DNA from: Rhizobium sophoriradicis
GTDB taxonomy: Bacteria; Pseudomonadota; Alphaproteobacteria; Rhizobiales; Rhizobiaceae
NCBI RefSeq assembly: GCF_003939025.1
Contig: NZ_RQIH01000022.1
Span: 29,963-93,962 of the forward strand
DNA: 64,000 nucleotides
Reading direction: 5' to 3'
Each line of letters starts with the position of its first letter. The first letter of the stretch is position 1. A program made the translations under genes and the position numbers. Shown in pieces: positions 33,830-43,652 of the stretch. The notes under the pieces are model-generated. The model did not search any database. It had not been told where the DNA came from and was given only the letters and a program-made list of their open reading frames with translations.

Positions 33830-34989
33830 TCCGCTGCCTGGATTTTCGGCTCGATACCGTCTTCCTCAGCCGCCGGCTCGGCAGCGTCGGTAACGGGTTT
33901 CCGCCTGACGAGATATTGCGAGATCGTACCAACGACGCCCTTCGGCAGGAACAACGTCACTGCGACAAAGAGACCGCCCAACGCAAACAGCCAGAACTCC
34001 GGAAAGAGGCCGGTAAAGATCGTCTTGCCGCCATTGACGAGGATCGCGCCGATAATCGGCCCGATCAGCGTCCCCCGCCCCCCGACAGCCGTCCAGATGA
34101 CGACTTCGATGGAATTGGCCGGCGCGAATTCGCCGGGATTGATGATGCCGACCTGCGGCACGTAGAGCGCGCCGGCTATCCCCGCCATCATCGCCGATAT
34201 AACGAAGGTGAAGAGTTTGAAATGCTCGACGCGGTAGCCGAGGAAGCGCGTGCGACTCTCGGCATCGCGTACGCCGACCAGCACCTTGCCGAACTTAGAG
34301 CGCACGATCGCCGAGGCGATCGTCAGTGACAGCGCCAGGAAGATCGCGGTCGCGGCAAAGAGGCTGGCACGCGTGCCGTCGGCCTGGATGTTGTAACCGA
34401 GGATATCCTTGAAGTCGGTCATGCCGTTATTGCCGCCGAACCCCATGTCGTTGCGGAAGAAGGCAAGCAGCAGCGCATAGGTCATCGCCTGGGTGATGAT
34501 CGAGAGGTAGACGCCGTTGACGCGCGAACGGAAGGCGAACCAGCCGAAGACAAAGGCGAGCAGACCGGGCACGGCGAGCACCATCAACGCCGCGAACCAG
34601 AACTGGTCGAAGCCGTACCAGAACCAGGGCAATTCCTTCCAGTTCAAGAACACCATGAAGTCGGGCAGCACGGGATCGCCATAGACGCCGCGCGAGCCGA
34701 TCTGACGCATCAGATACATGCCCATCGCATAACCGCCGAGCGCGAAGAAAGCGCCGTGGCCTAGTGAGAGGATACCGCAGAAACCCCAGACGAGATCGAG
34801 CGCCAGCGCCAGTAGCGCATAGGTCAGATATTTGCCGAACAGCGCCATGATATAGGTCGGAATGTGCAGCGGATGGCTCGGGCCAGTCGCAAGGTTCAGA
34901 ACCGGCACCAGGATGGCGACCACCAGCAACAAGGCGACGGCGATAGAGATCCTGCGATCGAGAGACCGGAGAAGGAAGGCCGTTATCAT
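33826..34989 (-). CDS. urtC: Urea ABC transporter permease UrtC
   Basis: 387 residues with about ten membrane segments. SLGHGAFFALGGYAMGMYLM, NNGMTDFKDILGY and TAVGGRGTLIGPIIGAILVN are typical of UrtC. I chose ATG 34989 because the open frame upstream to 35154 lies inside urtB and has no membrane character. It overlaps the urtB end by four bases. Confidence 0.93.
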   Translation of the reverse strand: MITAFLLRSLDRRISIAVALLLVVAILVPVLNLATGPSHPLHIPTYIMALFGKYLTYALLALALDLVWGFCGILSLGHGAFFALGGYAMGMYLMRQIGSRGVYGDPVLPDFMVFLNWKELPWFWYGFDQFWFAALMVLAVPGLLAFVFGWFAFRSRVNGVYLSIITQAMTYALLLAFFRNDMGFGGNNGMTDFKDILGYNIQADGTRASLFAATAIFLALSLTIASAIVRSKFGKVLVGVRDAESRTRFLGYRVEHFKLFTFVISAMMAGIAGALYVPQVGIINPGEFAPANSIEVVIWTAVGGRGTLIGPIIGAILVNGGKTIFTGLFPEFWLFALGGLFVAVTLFLPKGVVGTISQYLVRRKPVTDAAEPAAEEDGIEPKIQAAE

Positions 34990-36608
34990 GCTTCCACCGC
35001 CCTTCCTTTGAGTGCGAAGAGCCCGCGCGGACGCTTCTGGATGAAGAGAATGATGAGGACGAGCACCAGGATCTTGCCAAGCACGGCGCCGGCGAAGGGC
35101 TCGAGGAACTTGTTGACGACACCGAGCGACAAGGCGCCGACCAGCGTGCCCCAAAGATTGCCGACGCCGCCGAAGACGACGACCATGAAGCTGTCGATGA
35201 TATAGTTCTGGCCGAGGTTCGGCGAGACGTTGTCGATCTGCGAGAGCGCCACGCCCGCCATGCCGGCGATGCCCGAGCCGAGTGCGAAGGTGAAGGCGTC
35301 GACCCAGCCGGTGCGGATGCCCATGGAGGAGGCCATGCGCCGGTTCTGCGTTACCGCCCGCATCTGCAGGCCGAAGGCGGACCGCTTGAGCAGCATCAGC
35401 AATGTCAGGAACACCACCATCGAGAAGACGATGATCCAGAGCCGGTTCCAGGTGATGACCAGCCCGCCGAAATCAAAGGCGCCGGACATCCAGCTCGGAT
35501 TGCGAACCTCGCGGTTGGTCGGGCCGAAATAGCTGCGGATTGCCTGCTGCAGGATCAGCGAAACGCCCCAGGTGGCAAGCAGCGTCTCCAGCGGCCGGCC
35601 ATAGAGATAGCGGATCACCGAACGTTCTATGACGAGGCCGACGAGGCCGGTGAAGAGGAAGGCGGCCGGCACCGCGAAGGCCAGCGAATAATCGGCGAGC
35701 GAAGGAAAGGCCGAGGCGATCGTTTCCTGCACCACATAGGTCGTGTAGGCGCCGATCATCACCATTTCGCCATGCGCCATGTTGATGACGCCCATGACGC
35801 CGAAGGTGATGGCCAGGCCGATTGCAGCAAGCAGTAGCACCGAGCCGAGCGACAGGCCGTACCAGACGTTCTGGACGACATCCCAAAGCGCCACGTCGCG
35901 CTTGATCGAGTCGATCTCGGCCTGGATTGCCGGCTTCAGATCGTCGGGCGCGGTCGCCATCGCCATCGACAGGATCGTCAGCGCATTGCGGCCGCCGCGC
36001 GCCGCGACCGTTTCAATCGCGGCCTTCTTCTCCTCGATGCCGGCGTCGCTCTTCAGCACCATCACGGCGCGCGCCGCTTCCATCGTGTTTTTGATCTCGC
36101 CGTCCTTCTCGGCCGAGAGGGCCGAATTCAGGAGATCGAGATTGGCGGGATCGGCGTCCTTGAGCATGCCCTCGGCCGCTGCGAGCCGCGCGGAGCGATC
36201 CGGGCTCAGCAGCGTCAACTGACTCATTATGGTCGTGATCGTGGTGCGCAGCGCATTGTTGATCTTGACCTTCGACATCATGTCGGGATCGATGTCGGCG
36301 ACCGCCTCGCCGGTGATCGGGTCGGAATAAGTCGGCTCGTCCTCCGTGCCGCCCTGCACGAGAACGGGGCCGCCTTCCGAATTGACATAGAGCTGGCCGT
36401 CGCTCAAGCGCTGCAGGATCTGGCTCACATGCGGATCCCCGGAAGCGACGAGCGCCCGGATGGCCGCATCGCGCTCGGGAAAGCCGCCGACGCCGAGTGC
36501 ATCGACAAGGGCATGCACATCGTCCTGGGCGCGAAGGCCGGCCACCGGCAGCGTCAGCCCCGAGAGCAGGCACAATGTCAGAAGAAAAATCTTGATGGCG
36601 CGAAACAT
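34986..36608 (-). CDS. urtB: Urea ABC transporter permease UrtB
   Basis: 540 residues. The first 20 form a signal peptide (IFLLTLCLLSGLTLPVAGLR). Residues about 25-235 are a periplasmic region with repeats of helix type (VDALGVGGFPERDAAIRALV), usual for UrtB of this group. The C-terminal 300 residues are the permease, with GVINMAHGEMVMIGAYTTYV and FGGVGNLWGTLVGALSLGVV. It pairs with UrtC in the membrane. Confidence 0.93.
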   Translation of the reverse strand: MFRAIKIFLLTLCLLSGLTLPVAGLRAQDDVHALVDALGVGGFPERDAAIRALVASGDPHVSQILQRLSDGQLYVNSEGGPVLVQGGTEDEPTYSDPITGEAVADIDPDMMSKVKINNALRTTITTIMSQLTLLSPDRSARLAAAEGMLKDADPANLDLLNSALSAEKDGEIKNTMEAARAVMVLKSDAGIEEKKAAIETVAARGGRNALTILSMAMATAPDDLKPAIQAEIDSIKRDVALWDVVQNVWYGLSLGSVLLLAAIGLAITFGVMGVINMAHGEMVMIGAYTTYVVQETIASAFPSLADYSLAFAVPAAFLFTGLVGLVIERSVIRYLYGRPLETLLATWGVSLILQQAIRSYFGPTNREVRNPSWMSGAFDFGGLVITWNRLWIIVFSMVVFLTLLMLLKRSAFGLQMRAVTQNRRMASSMGIRTGWVDAFTFALGSGIAGMAGVALSQIDNVSPNLGQNYIIDSFMVVVFGGVGNLWGTLVGALSLGVVNKFLEPFAGAVLGKILVLVLIILFIQKRPRGLFALKGRAVEA

Positions 36609-36647
36609 CTTCTCTCTCGACCTGGAGGCGCAGCGGTAAGGACGGAG

Positions 36648-36676
36648 CTTCCGTCCGGATCGGCTCCGGACGGAAG
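36648..36676 (-). other. Hairpin between urtA and urtB
   Basis: Arms CTTCCGTCCGG (36648-36658) and CCGGACGGAAG (36666-36676) with a seven-base loop. No T run follows. It probably protects the urtA message or lowers read-through, so that the binding protein is made in excess of the membrane parts. The role is inference. Confidence 0.6.
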
Positions 36677-36707
36677 TCTTCAGGCTGTCAACGGATCGGA
36701 TCCTTCC

Positions 36708-38000
36708 TCAGGAGCCCTTGCCGCCGCACTTGCCGGTGGCGACATTGAAGTTGCCGCAGTTGAGGGGCTTGCGCCAATCGGAGATCAGGTCCTTGGAGTC
36801 GGGCAGGTAATCCGACCATTCGTCGCCGACGACGGCAGGCGTCTGCTGGACGATTTCGAACTGGCCGTCGGCCTGGATTTCACCGATCAGCACCGGCTTG
36901 GTGATGTGGTGGTTCGGCATGACGGTGGCATAGCCGCCGGAGAGGTTCGGCACGGTGACGCCGATGATGTTGTCGAGGACGGCATCGGTATTGGTGGTGC
37001 CGGCGGCCTGAACGGCCTTTACCCAGGCGTTGAAGCCGATATAGGCGGCTTCCATTGGGTCGTTGGTCACGCGCTTGTCGTTCTTGGTGAACGCGTGCCA
37101 TTCCTTGATGAACTTCTTGTTGGCCGGGCTTTCAACCGACTCGAAGTAGTTCCAGGCGGCGAGGTGGCCGACGAGCGGCTTGGTGTCGAGACCGGCAAGC
37201 TCTTCTTCGCCGACCGAGAAGGCGACGACGGGAATGTCGGTTGCCTTGATGCCCTGGTTGCCGAGTTCCTTGTAGAAGGGCACGTTGGCGTCCCCATTGA
37301 TGGTGGAGACGACGGCGGTCTTCTTGCCGGCCGAGCCGAATTCCTTGATCTTGGCGACCTCCGTCTGCCAGTCGGAGAAACCGAACGGCGTGTAGTTGAC
37401 GAGAATGTCTTCCTTCGGAATGCCCTTGGATTCGAGATAGGCCGCAAGGATCTTGTTGGTTGTGCGGGGATAGACGTAGTCGGTGCCTTCAAGCACGAAG
37501 CGCTTCACGCCCTCGGTGTTCATCAGGTAGTCGACCGCCGGAATCGCCTGCTGGTTCGGAGCAGCACCGGTGTAGAAGATGTTGCGCGAGGATTCCTCGC
37601 CTTCATACTGCACGGGGTAGAAGAGCAGCGAGTTCAGCTCTTCGAAAACCGGCAGCACCGACTTGCGCGAGGACGATGTCCAGCAGCCGAAGACGGCGGC
37701 AACCTTGTCCTTTTCGATCAGCTCGCGGGCCTTTTCGGCAAACAGCGGCCAGTCGGAAGCCGGATCGACGACGATGGCTTCGAGCTTCTTGCCGAGAAGA
37801 CCGCCCTTCTTGTTCTGCTCGTCGATGAGCATCAGCATGGCGTCTTTCAGCGTGGTTTCGGAAATCGCCATCGTGCCGGAAAGCGAATGCAGCACGCCGA
37901 CCTTGATGGTGTCATCGGCCGCGACCGCGCCATTTAGGGCGGCCGACGCCGCCATGACGGCGCCGAGTGCAGCACCCGTGATAGTGGATTTGAGATTCAT
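36708..38000 (-). CDS. urtA: Urea ABC transporter substrate-binding protein UrtA
   Basis: 430 residues with a signal peptide (GAALGAVMAASAALNGAVAA). The mature part begins DDTIKVGVLHSLSGTMAISE and continues LKDAMLMLIDEQNKKGGLLG, with FYPVQYEGEESSRNIFYTGA, a segment conserved in UrtA but not in LivK proteins. It binds urea in the periplasm. It heads the urtABCDE-ure block and is followed by a strong hairpin. Confidence 0.95.
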   Translation of the reverse strand: MNLKSTITGAALGAVMAASAALNGAVAADDTIKVGVLHSLSGTMAISETTLKDAMLMLIDEQNKKGGLLGKKLEAIVVDPASDWPLFAEKARELIEKDKVAAVFGCWTSSSRKSVLPVFEELNSLLFYPVQYEGEESSRNIFYTGAAPNQQAIPAVDYLMNTEGVKRFVLEGTDYVYPRTTNKILAAYLESKGIPKEDILVNYTPFGFSDWQTEVAKIKEFGSAGKKTAVVSTINGDANVPFYKELGNQGIKATDIPVVAFSVGEEELAGLDTKPLVGHLAAWNYFESVESPANKKFIKEWHAFTKNDKRVTNDPMEAAYIGFNAWVKAVQAAGTTNTDAVLDNIIGVTVPNLSGGYATVMPNHHITKPVLIGEIQADGQFEIVQQTPAVVGDEWSDYLPDSKDLISDWRKPLNCGNFNVATGKCGGKGS

Positions 38001-38142
38001 ATGGTTGATCCCCTCTCTTGTTCCGCAACAGGCCGGAAACGGAGTTAACTGTTGCCGAGGCGACTATCGGGTGCCGCATCGCAAAAACACATACGCAAAA
38101 TGACGTAGGCGCAGGAGGTAAACGGGCAGGCCGAAAAGCAAA

Positions 38143-38166
38143 GGGCATCCCGCGACCGGGATGCCC
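38143..38166 (-). terminator. Terminator after the PAP2 phosphatase gene
   Basis: Arms GGGCATCCC (38143-38151) and GGGATGCCC (38158-38166). On the minus strand the hairpin is followed by TTTGCTTTT. It lies 20 bases after the stop of the phosphatase gene and before the urtA promoter region. Confidence 0.75.
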
Positions 38167-38185
38167 TCCAGCTATGACACGGAAA

Positions 38186-40090
38186 TCAGTCGCCGATCGT
38201 CAAAGTGACCGATGTCGGACCATAGGAGAGGCTCGCCCTGTGGCCGGAGATGGTGAACTTGCCGAAGCTGCCGGTGACGTTGGATGCCTTCAGAATCTCG
38301 ATCGTGGTTCCGGGCGCCGGGGTGAAGCCGTCGGCAAGCGTGACGTCGAGGTCGCCGGCGAGCTCCGCCTTGCCCTCGACAACGAGTGTGCCGGCACCGT
38401 CCGCGCCAATCGCCAGCTTCACGACAGCATTGGAGGTCTGCTGATAGTCGCCACCCACGGTCAACGGCTTGTCGGCGGCGAGAACCAGCGAGCCACCATT
38501 GACAGTCAGCCCGCCGGTGCCGAAGGCCGAAGACGAGCCGGCGACCAACACGCCCTCTTCCAGAACCGTGCCGCCCGCATAGCTGTTGGCGCCTGACAGG
38601 CCGAGGATGCCGCTGCCGCTCTTCACCAGCCTGCCCTTGCCGGCGATGTCGTTGCGCCAGGTGTCGATTGCACTGAAGCCACCCTTGGCCGCATCCATCG
38701 TCACGCTTACATCCTGGTCGAAGGCGCCGTAACCGTCGGCTGCGGCGAACAGGTTGAGGCGGCCGTACCCTTCGGCGTCGTCGATGAGCGGATAGCCAGA
38801 GGCGATCGCCGTCGTCTTCAAAACCTCGCGGCGCTGTTCGCCGTCGAGATAAGGCAGACGGGTCTCGAGCAGCGCTTCGGCGCCCTGCGGCACGCGGGCC
38901 GGCTGATCGGTCGCATGGATCGTCGGCAGGCCGTAGCTCAGACGCTGCAGCACGTAAGCGCGATTGGCGTCATGATCGGCAAAACGGTCTGCGGCAAGCG
39001 GCGCGGCATGGGCGGCGACTTGAAGCGCCCCCGCATCCTGGACGCCCGACTTGGCGATCAGCCACGACTGCGCCTGGGCATAGCCATCGCTCTTCAGCGC
39101 TGAATTGTCGGCCTTGTTCAGATTGTAGACGACCGTCGCGGTGCCGAGCATGCGGCCGCCCATCACGTCGAGCGGAGAATGCATGCCGGAAAGGATGCGA
39201 TCCTCGCCCAGTTCGCTGGCGCGCGTAATCATTTCCTGAAAGCGCTGCGGCACGAGATAGGCCATGGCGAGCGCATCCCGCCACGCTTCCGCCGTATGCC
39301 CGCTCGGGAAACCGCCGTCCTCGACCGGCTTGCCGCTCTTGGCGGGCACCAGGGTCGGGACAACCGACACGTCCTGGCTCCAGCGATACGGACGGCCATA
39401 TTTAAAATAGCGCTTGGCGGGTTCCGTCGAGCCGTCAGCGCTTGCGGCGTTGATGAAGTCGATCGCAAGCCCCATGTCCGGGTTGGCATCGGTCTTGTTT
39501 TCCGGATCCGGCTTGCTGCCGGCGCCGCGATTATTGCCCTTGTCGTCATATTTGACCGTCGTCGCGTCGGCCGCCACCTCGGTGATCGTGGTGGTCTGCT
39601 TGGAGCCGGCCTTCCAGGCATCCGTCAGCGGGCCGAGGCCGTCGACGATGCTGGCATTCTTGCCGCGCCGGTCGTCGAGATAGGCGGCGACCGCCTGCTC
39701 GGCCGTCCGCGCCCGCGTCGCCTTGACGACATAAGCGATGTTCGCATCATGAACGAGCTTGTTGACGATCTGGCCGTCGGTTTTGCTGAAAGGAATGCCG
39801 TCCCAATCCGTCTTGGCGACCGCCGGGCAATTGTCCTTGGCCGGCGCTTCGACGCCCGCGTCGACAAAAGGCGTGCGCGGGGTCCAGACTTCGAGGAAGC
39901 CGGAGAGAAGGTGAACGGCGGCATTGGTGTCGGCAGTCGAAAAACAGGCGTCACCGCGTTTGTTGGTGTTTCCGGCCTCGACGTAAGGTGCTTTCGCCGC
40001 CGTGGCCTGCTCGGCGCCAGCAAGCGACGGCACGATCGAAACGAGGCAGACGAGAGCAGTGCTCAGGCGGAAAAGGCTTGAAACAGACAT
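38186..40090 (-). CDS. Secreted PAP2-family phosphatase with autotransporter-type beta-strand repeat
   Basis: 634 residues with a signal peptide (LSTALVCLVSIVPSLAGAEQ). Residues about 215-320 carry the acid phosphatase motifs: KRYFKYGRPYRW, GGFPSGHTAEAWRDALAMAY, and RILSGMHSPLDVMGGR. The last 150 residues (from about 480) are of the autotransporter-associated beta-strand kind, rich in Gly and Ser (KSGSGILGLSGANSYAGGTV). No beta-barrel translocator follows. The enzyme is likely periplasmic or cell-surface. ATG 40090 is chosen because the signal peptide starts there; the frame is open to 40159. It is divergent from the sensor kinase gene. Confidence 0.82.
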   Translation of the reverse strand: MSVSSLFRLSTALVCLVSIVPSLAGAEQATAAKAPYVEAGNTNKRGDACFSTADTNAAVHLLSGFLEVWTPRTPFVDAGVEAPAKDNCPAVAKTDWDGIPFSKTDGQIVNKLVHDANIAYVVKATRARTAEQAVAAYLDDRRGKNASIVDGLGPLTDAWKAGSKQTTTITEVAADATTVKYDDKGNNRGAGSKPDPENKTDANPDMGLAIDFINAASADGSTEPAKRYFKYGRPYRWSQDVSVVPTLVPAKSGKPVEDGGFPSGHTAEAWRDALAMAYLVPQRFQEMITRASELGEDRILSGMHSPLDVMGGRMLGTATVVYNLNKADNSALKSDGYAQAQSWLIAKSGVQDAGALQVAAHAAPLAADRFADHDANRAYVLQRLSYGLPTIHATDQPARVPQGAEALLETRLPYLDGEQRREVLKTTAIASGYPLIDDAEGYGRLNLFAAADGYGAFDQDVSVTMDAAKGGFSAIDTWRNDIAGKGRLVKSGSGILGLSGANSYAGGTVLEEGVLVAGSSSAFGTGGLTVNGGSLVLAADKPLTVGGDYQQTSNAVVKLAIGADGAGTLVVEGKAELAGDLDVTLADGFTPAPGTTIEILKASNVTGSFGKFTISGHRASLSYGPTSVTLTIGD

Positions 40091-40268
40091 GGATGATACC
40101 TGAAATGGTTGAAGGAACGGCGGGAGAGTTAGAGGGCGAGTGTGACAGAGCGGCTTCAAAAATATGGCAGTTCAGTGAATCTGCCAGTGCTCCGCCCTTG
40201 CCTTTCTCACCCATACCGCCAAAACTGTTCCGAGACGATTAGGCCAACCGGAATGTCGAAAGGAAGAC

Positions 40269-43200
40269 ATGGCAGCGCGCCAACGCATCATTCCGGTAAG
40301 ACGCGAATATAATCGCTGGGTCGCCAACCAGACGCTGGAAGATTACGCGCTGCGTTTCACCGCAAAGAGCGCCCGCCACTTCTCCTCGCAGCGCATCGCG
40401 CAGACGGCGATCGGCGCGATCTCCTTCCTGGCGCTCGAGGCGATCGGCGGCGCCATCACACTCTCCTACGGCACCACCAACGCCTTCTACGCCATCATCG
40501 TCGCAAGCATCGCCATGCTGGCGATCGGCCTGCCGATCAGCCGCTACGCCATCCGCCACGGCGTCGATATCGATCTGCTGACGCGCGGCGCCGGTTTCGG
40601 CTATATCGGCTCGACCATCACCTCGCTGATCTATGCGAGCTTCACCTTCATGCTGTTTGCCATCGAGGCCTCGATCATGTCCGGCGCGTTGGAACTGACG
40701 CTCGGCATTCCGCTCTGGATCGGCTATATCGTCAGCGCCGTCATGGTGATCCCGCTGGTGACGCACGGCGTGCGGCTGATCAGCAAGTTCCAGCTGATGA
40801 CCCAGCCCTTCTGGATCGTGCTGAATATCCTGCCCTTCCTCTTCATCGCCTTCATGGACTGGGAAAAATTCGATCTCTGGCGTGCCTTTGCCGGCATCCG
40901 CCAAACCTCCGGCCCGCCAGGCACGGTCGCCGCGTTCGATCTGGTGCAATTCGGGGCAGCCTCGGCCGTCATCCTGGCGCTGATGTCGCAGATCGGCGAA
41001 CAGGCCGATTTCCTCCGCTTCCTGCCGCCGGAGCCGCGGCGCAAGTGGCGCCATCGTCTGGCCGTCTTCCTTGCCGGACCCGGCTGGGTCGTCATCGGTG
41101 CGCCGAAGCTGCTTGCCGGTTCCTTCCTGGTCGTGCTGACCCTGGCCTCCGGCGTGCCGGTCGATCGCGCCGCCGACCCGGCGCAGATGTATCTGACCGC
41201 CTTCGGCTACATGGTCCCCTGGCACAATGCCGCGCTGCTGCTGATGGCCGCCTTCGTCGTCGTCTCGCAGCTGAAGATCAACGTGATGAATGCCTATGCC
41301 GGCTCGCTCGCCTGGTCAAACTTCTTCTCGCGGCTGACGCACAGCCATCCCGGCCGCGTCATCTGGCTGGTCTTCAACGTCGCGATCGCCCTGCTCTTGA
41401 TGGAACTCGGGATCTACCGGCTGCTGGAGGAGACGCTTGGCATCTTTTCGATCATCGCCATGGCCTGGCTGTGCACGATCTTCGCCGATCTCTTCATCAA
41501 CAAGCCGCTTGGGCTCGCTCCGCCCGGCATCGAATTCAAGCGCGCCCATCTCTACGACATCAATCCGGTCGGCCTCGGCGCCATGACGCTGTCGGCAACA
41601 ATATCGCTGATCGCTCATTTCGGCGCCTTCGGCGCTATCGCCGCCTCGCTCGCCCCCTATATCACCCTCGTCATAGCGCTTATCGCCTCGCCGGCGCTCG
41701 CCTTAGCGACAAAAGGAAAATTCTACCTCGCCCGCAAGCCGCGCCAGAGCTGGAAGAACCTGACGAGCATCACCTGCTCCGTCTGCGAACATCCTTTCGA
41801 GCCGGAGGATATGGCGTGGTGTCCGGCCTATGCCGCGCCGATCTGTTCGCTCTGCTGCTCGCTCGACAGCCGCTGCCACGACATGTGCAAACCGGCCGCC
41901 CGTTTCAACGCGCAGGTCGGCACCGTCGCCAAGGTGCTGCTGCCGGAAACCATTCTGGGCAAGCTGACGACGCGCCTCGGCCGCTACGGCATCGCCGTCG
42001 TCCTGGCCTTGACCGCCATCGGCGCGATCCTGGCGATGATCGCCCATCAGGTCGCCGCCGCCTCCCCCGAGACGGCTGAAGTCGTCAACCGCACCATCCT
42101 CATCGTCTTCTTCGTCTTCTCGGTGATCGCAGGCGTCGTCTGCTGGTTCTATGTGCTCGCCCATGACAGCCGCGTCGTCGCCGAGGAAGAATCCTCGCGC
42201 CAGAACACGCTGCTGCTCAAGGAAATCGCCGCCCACAAGAAGACCGACGCCGCCCTGCAGAATGCCAAGGAGACGGCTGAGGCCGCCAATCGCGCCAAGA
42301 GCCGCTATGTCGTCGGCCTCAGCCATGAACTGCGCACGCCGTTGAATGCCGTGCTCGGCTACGCCCAGATCCTCGAGCGCGACGAAACCATTCCTCCGCC
42401 GCGCCAATCCTCGATCAAGGTCATCCGCCGCAGCGCCGAACACCTCTCCGGGCTGATCGACGGACTGCTCGACATCTCCAAGATCGAGGCCGGCCGCCTG
42501 CAGGTCTATTCCAACGAGATCAACATCCAGGATTTCCTCGACCAGATCGTCGAGATGTTCCGGCCGCAGGCGCAGGCAAAGGGGCTTGACTTCGTTCACG
42601 ATCGCTCGCCGGCCCTGCCGCAATTCGTCCGCACGGACGAAAAACGGCTGCGCCAGATCCTCGTCAACCTGCTCTCCAATGCCATCAAGTTCACCGACGA
42701 AGGCAGTATCACCTTCGATGTCGGCTATCGCAGCCAGGTGGCGACCTTCACCGTTGCCGATACCGGCCGCGGCATCACAGAGAAGGACCTGCCCCGCATC
42801 TACGAACCCTTCCAGCGCGGCGAGGCCGAAAGCGTGCGGCCGATGCCGGGTCTCGGGCTCGGCCTCACCATCACCCGGCTTCTGACCAACACTCTCGGCG
42901 GCGAGATTTCAGTCTCGAGCGTGAGGGACGAGGGTTCGACATTCCGCGTGCGGCTGATGCTGTCGGCCGTCATGCGCGCCGCCGCCCCGCCGCAGGAAAA
43001 GCGCATCGTCGGTTATGACGGTTCGCGCCGCACTTTGGTTGTCGTCGACGATAATGAAGATCACCGCGAAATGATGCGCGAAATCCTGGCACCGCTCGAT
43101 TTCATCGTTCTGACGGCGGCAGGCGGCGCCGAATGCCTGACGCTGATCGACGGCATTATGCCGGATCTCTTCCTCGTCGATATCCTGATGCCCGGCATGA

Positions 43201-43652
43201 CCGGCTGGCAGCTCGTCTCGCGCCTGCGCGAGGCCGGCCAGACGGCGCCGATGGTGATGCTTTCGGCCAATATCGGCGATGCGGCCGTTCTGAGCGACAG
43301 TGACGACAGCCACAATGATGCGATCGGCAAGCCGGTCGATATCCGCCAGCTGCGCGACAAACTCGCCCTCCATCTCGGCCTGAAATGGATCTATGCCGAC
43401 GACGCCCCCGCCATTGTGGAAAAGACCGAAGCGTCGATGCTCAGTCCTGGCCCGGCCCATGTGCAGGAATTGCTGCGGCTCGGGGAGATTGGCTATATCA
43501 GAGGCATCGAAGCCAAGCTTTCGGACCTTGCCAAGCTGGAGGCAAATCGGCCATTCACGGAAGAGCTTCGCGCCTACGTCGCCGCCTTCGACATGGGCGG
43601 CTTCATGACCTTCCTGCACGACTTCGACGAAAAGGTGGAATCCATTGGCTGA
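40269..43652 (+). CDS. NCS1 permease-like hybrid sensor histidine kinase
   Basis: 1127 residues. Residues about 20-490 form a polytopic region with NCS1 (cytosine/purine/hydantoin permease) character: LEDYALRFTAKSARHFSSQR, FLALEAIGGAITLSYGTTNA, KINVMNAYAGSLAWSNFFSR. A Cys-rich insert (about 502-542) and two more membrane segments (about 573-592 and 608-628) follow. The kinase has GLSHELRTPLNAVLGYAQIL with His686, an ATPase (NLLSNAIKFTDEGS, GLGLGLTITRLL), then a receiver (VVVDDNEDHREMM, LFLVDILMPGMTGW) and a helical C-terminus. It overlaps the next gene by eight bases. Ligand unknown; position next to urea and pyrimidine genes suggests a nitrogen compound. Confidence 0.88.
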   Translation: MAARQRIIPVRREYNRWVANQTLEDYALRFTAKSARHFSSQRIAQTAIGAISFLALEAIGGAITLSYGTTNAFYAIIVASIAMLAIGLPISRYAIRHGVDIDLLTRGAGFGYIGSTITSLIYASFTFMLFAIEASIMSGALELTLGIPLWIGYIVSAVMVIPLVTHGVRLISKFQLMTQPFWIVLNILPFLFIAFMDWEKFDLWRAFAGIRQTSGPPGTVAAFDLVQFGAASAVILALMSQIGEQADFLRFLPPEPRRKWRHRLAVFLAGPGWVVIGAPKLLAGSFLVVLTLASGVPVDRAADPAQMYLTAFGYMVPWHNAALLLMAAFVVVSQLKINVMNAYAGSLAWSNFFSRLTHSHPGRVIWLVFNVAIALLLMELGIYRLLEETLGIFSIIAMAWLCTIFADLFINKPLGLAPPGIEFKRAHLYDINPVGLGAMTLSATISLIAHFGAFGAIAASLAPYITLVIALIASPALALATKGKFYLARKPRQSWKNLTSITCSVCEHPFEPEDMAWCPAYAAPICSLCCSLDSRCHDMCKPAARFNAQVGTVAKVLLPETILGKLTTRLGRYGIAVVLALTAIGAILAMIAHQVAAASPETAEVVNRTILIVFFVFSVIAGVVCWFYVLAHDSRVVAEEESSRQNTLLLKEIAAHKKTDAALQNAKETAEAANRAKSRYVVGLSHELRTPLNAVLGYAQILERDETIPPPRQSSIKVIRRSAEHLSGLIDGLLDISKIEAGRLQVYSNEINIQDFLDQIVEMFRPQAQAKGLDFVHDRSPALPQFVRTDEKRLRQILVNLLSNAIKFTDEGSITFDVGYRSQVATFTVADTGRGITEKDLPRIYEPFQRGEAESVRPMPGLGLGLTITRLLTNTLGGEISVSSVRDEGSTFRVRLMLSAVMRAAAPPQEKRIVGYDGSRRTLVVVDDNEDHREMMREILAPLDFIVLTAAGGAECLTLIDGIMPDLFLVDILMPGMTGWQLVSRLREAGQTAPMVMLSANIGDAAVLSDSDDSHNDAIGKPVDIRQLRDKLALHLGLKWIYADDAPAIVEKTEASMLSPGPAHVQELLRLGEIGYIRGIEAKLSDLAKLEANRPFTEELRAYVAAFDMGGFMTFLHDFDEKVESIG

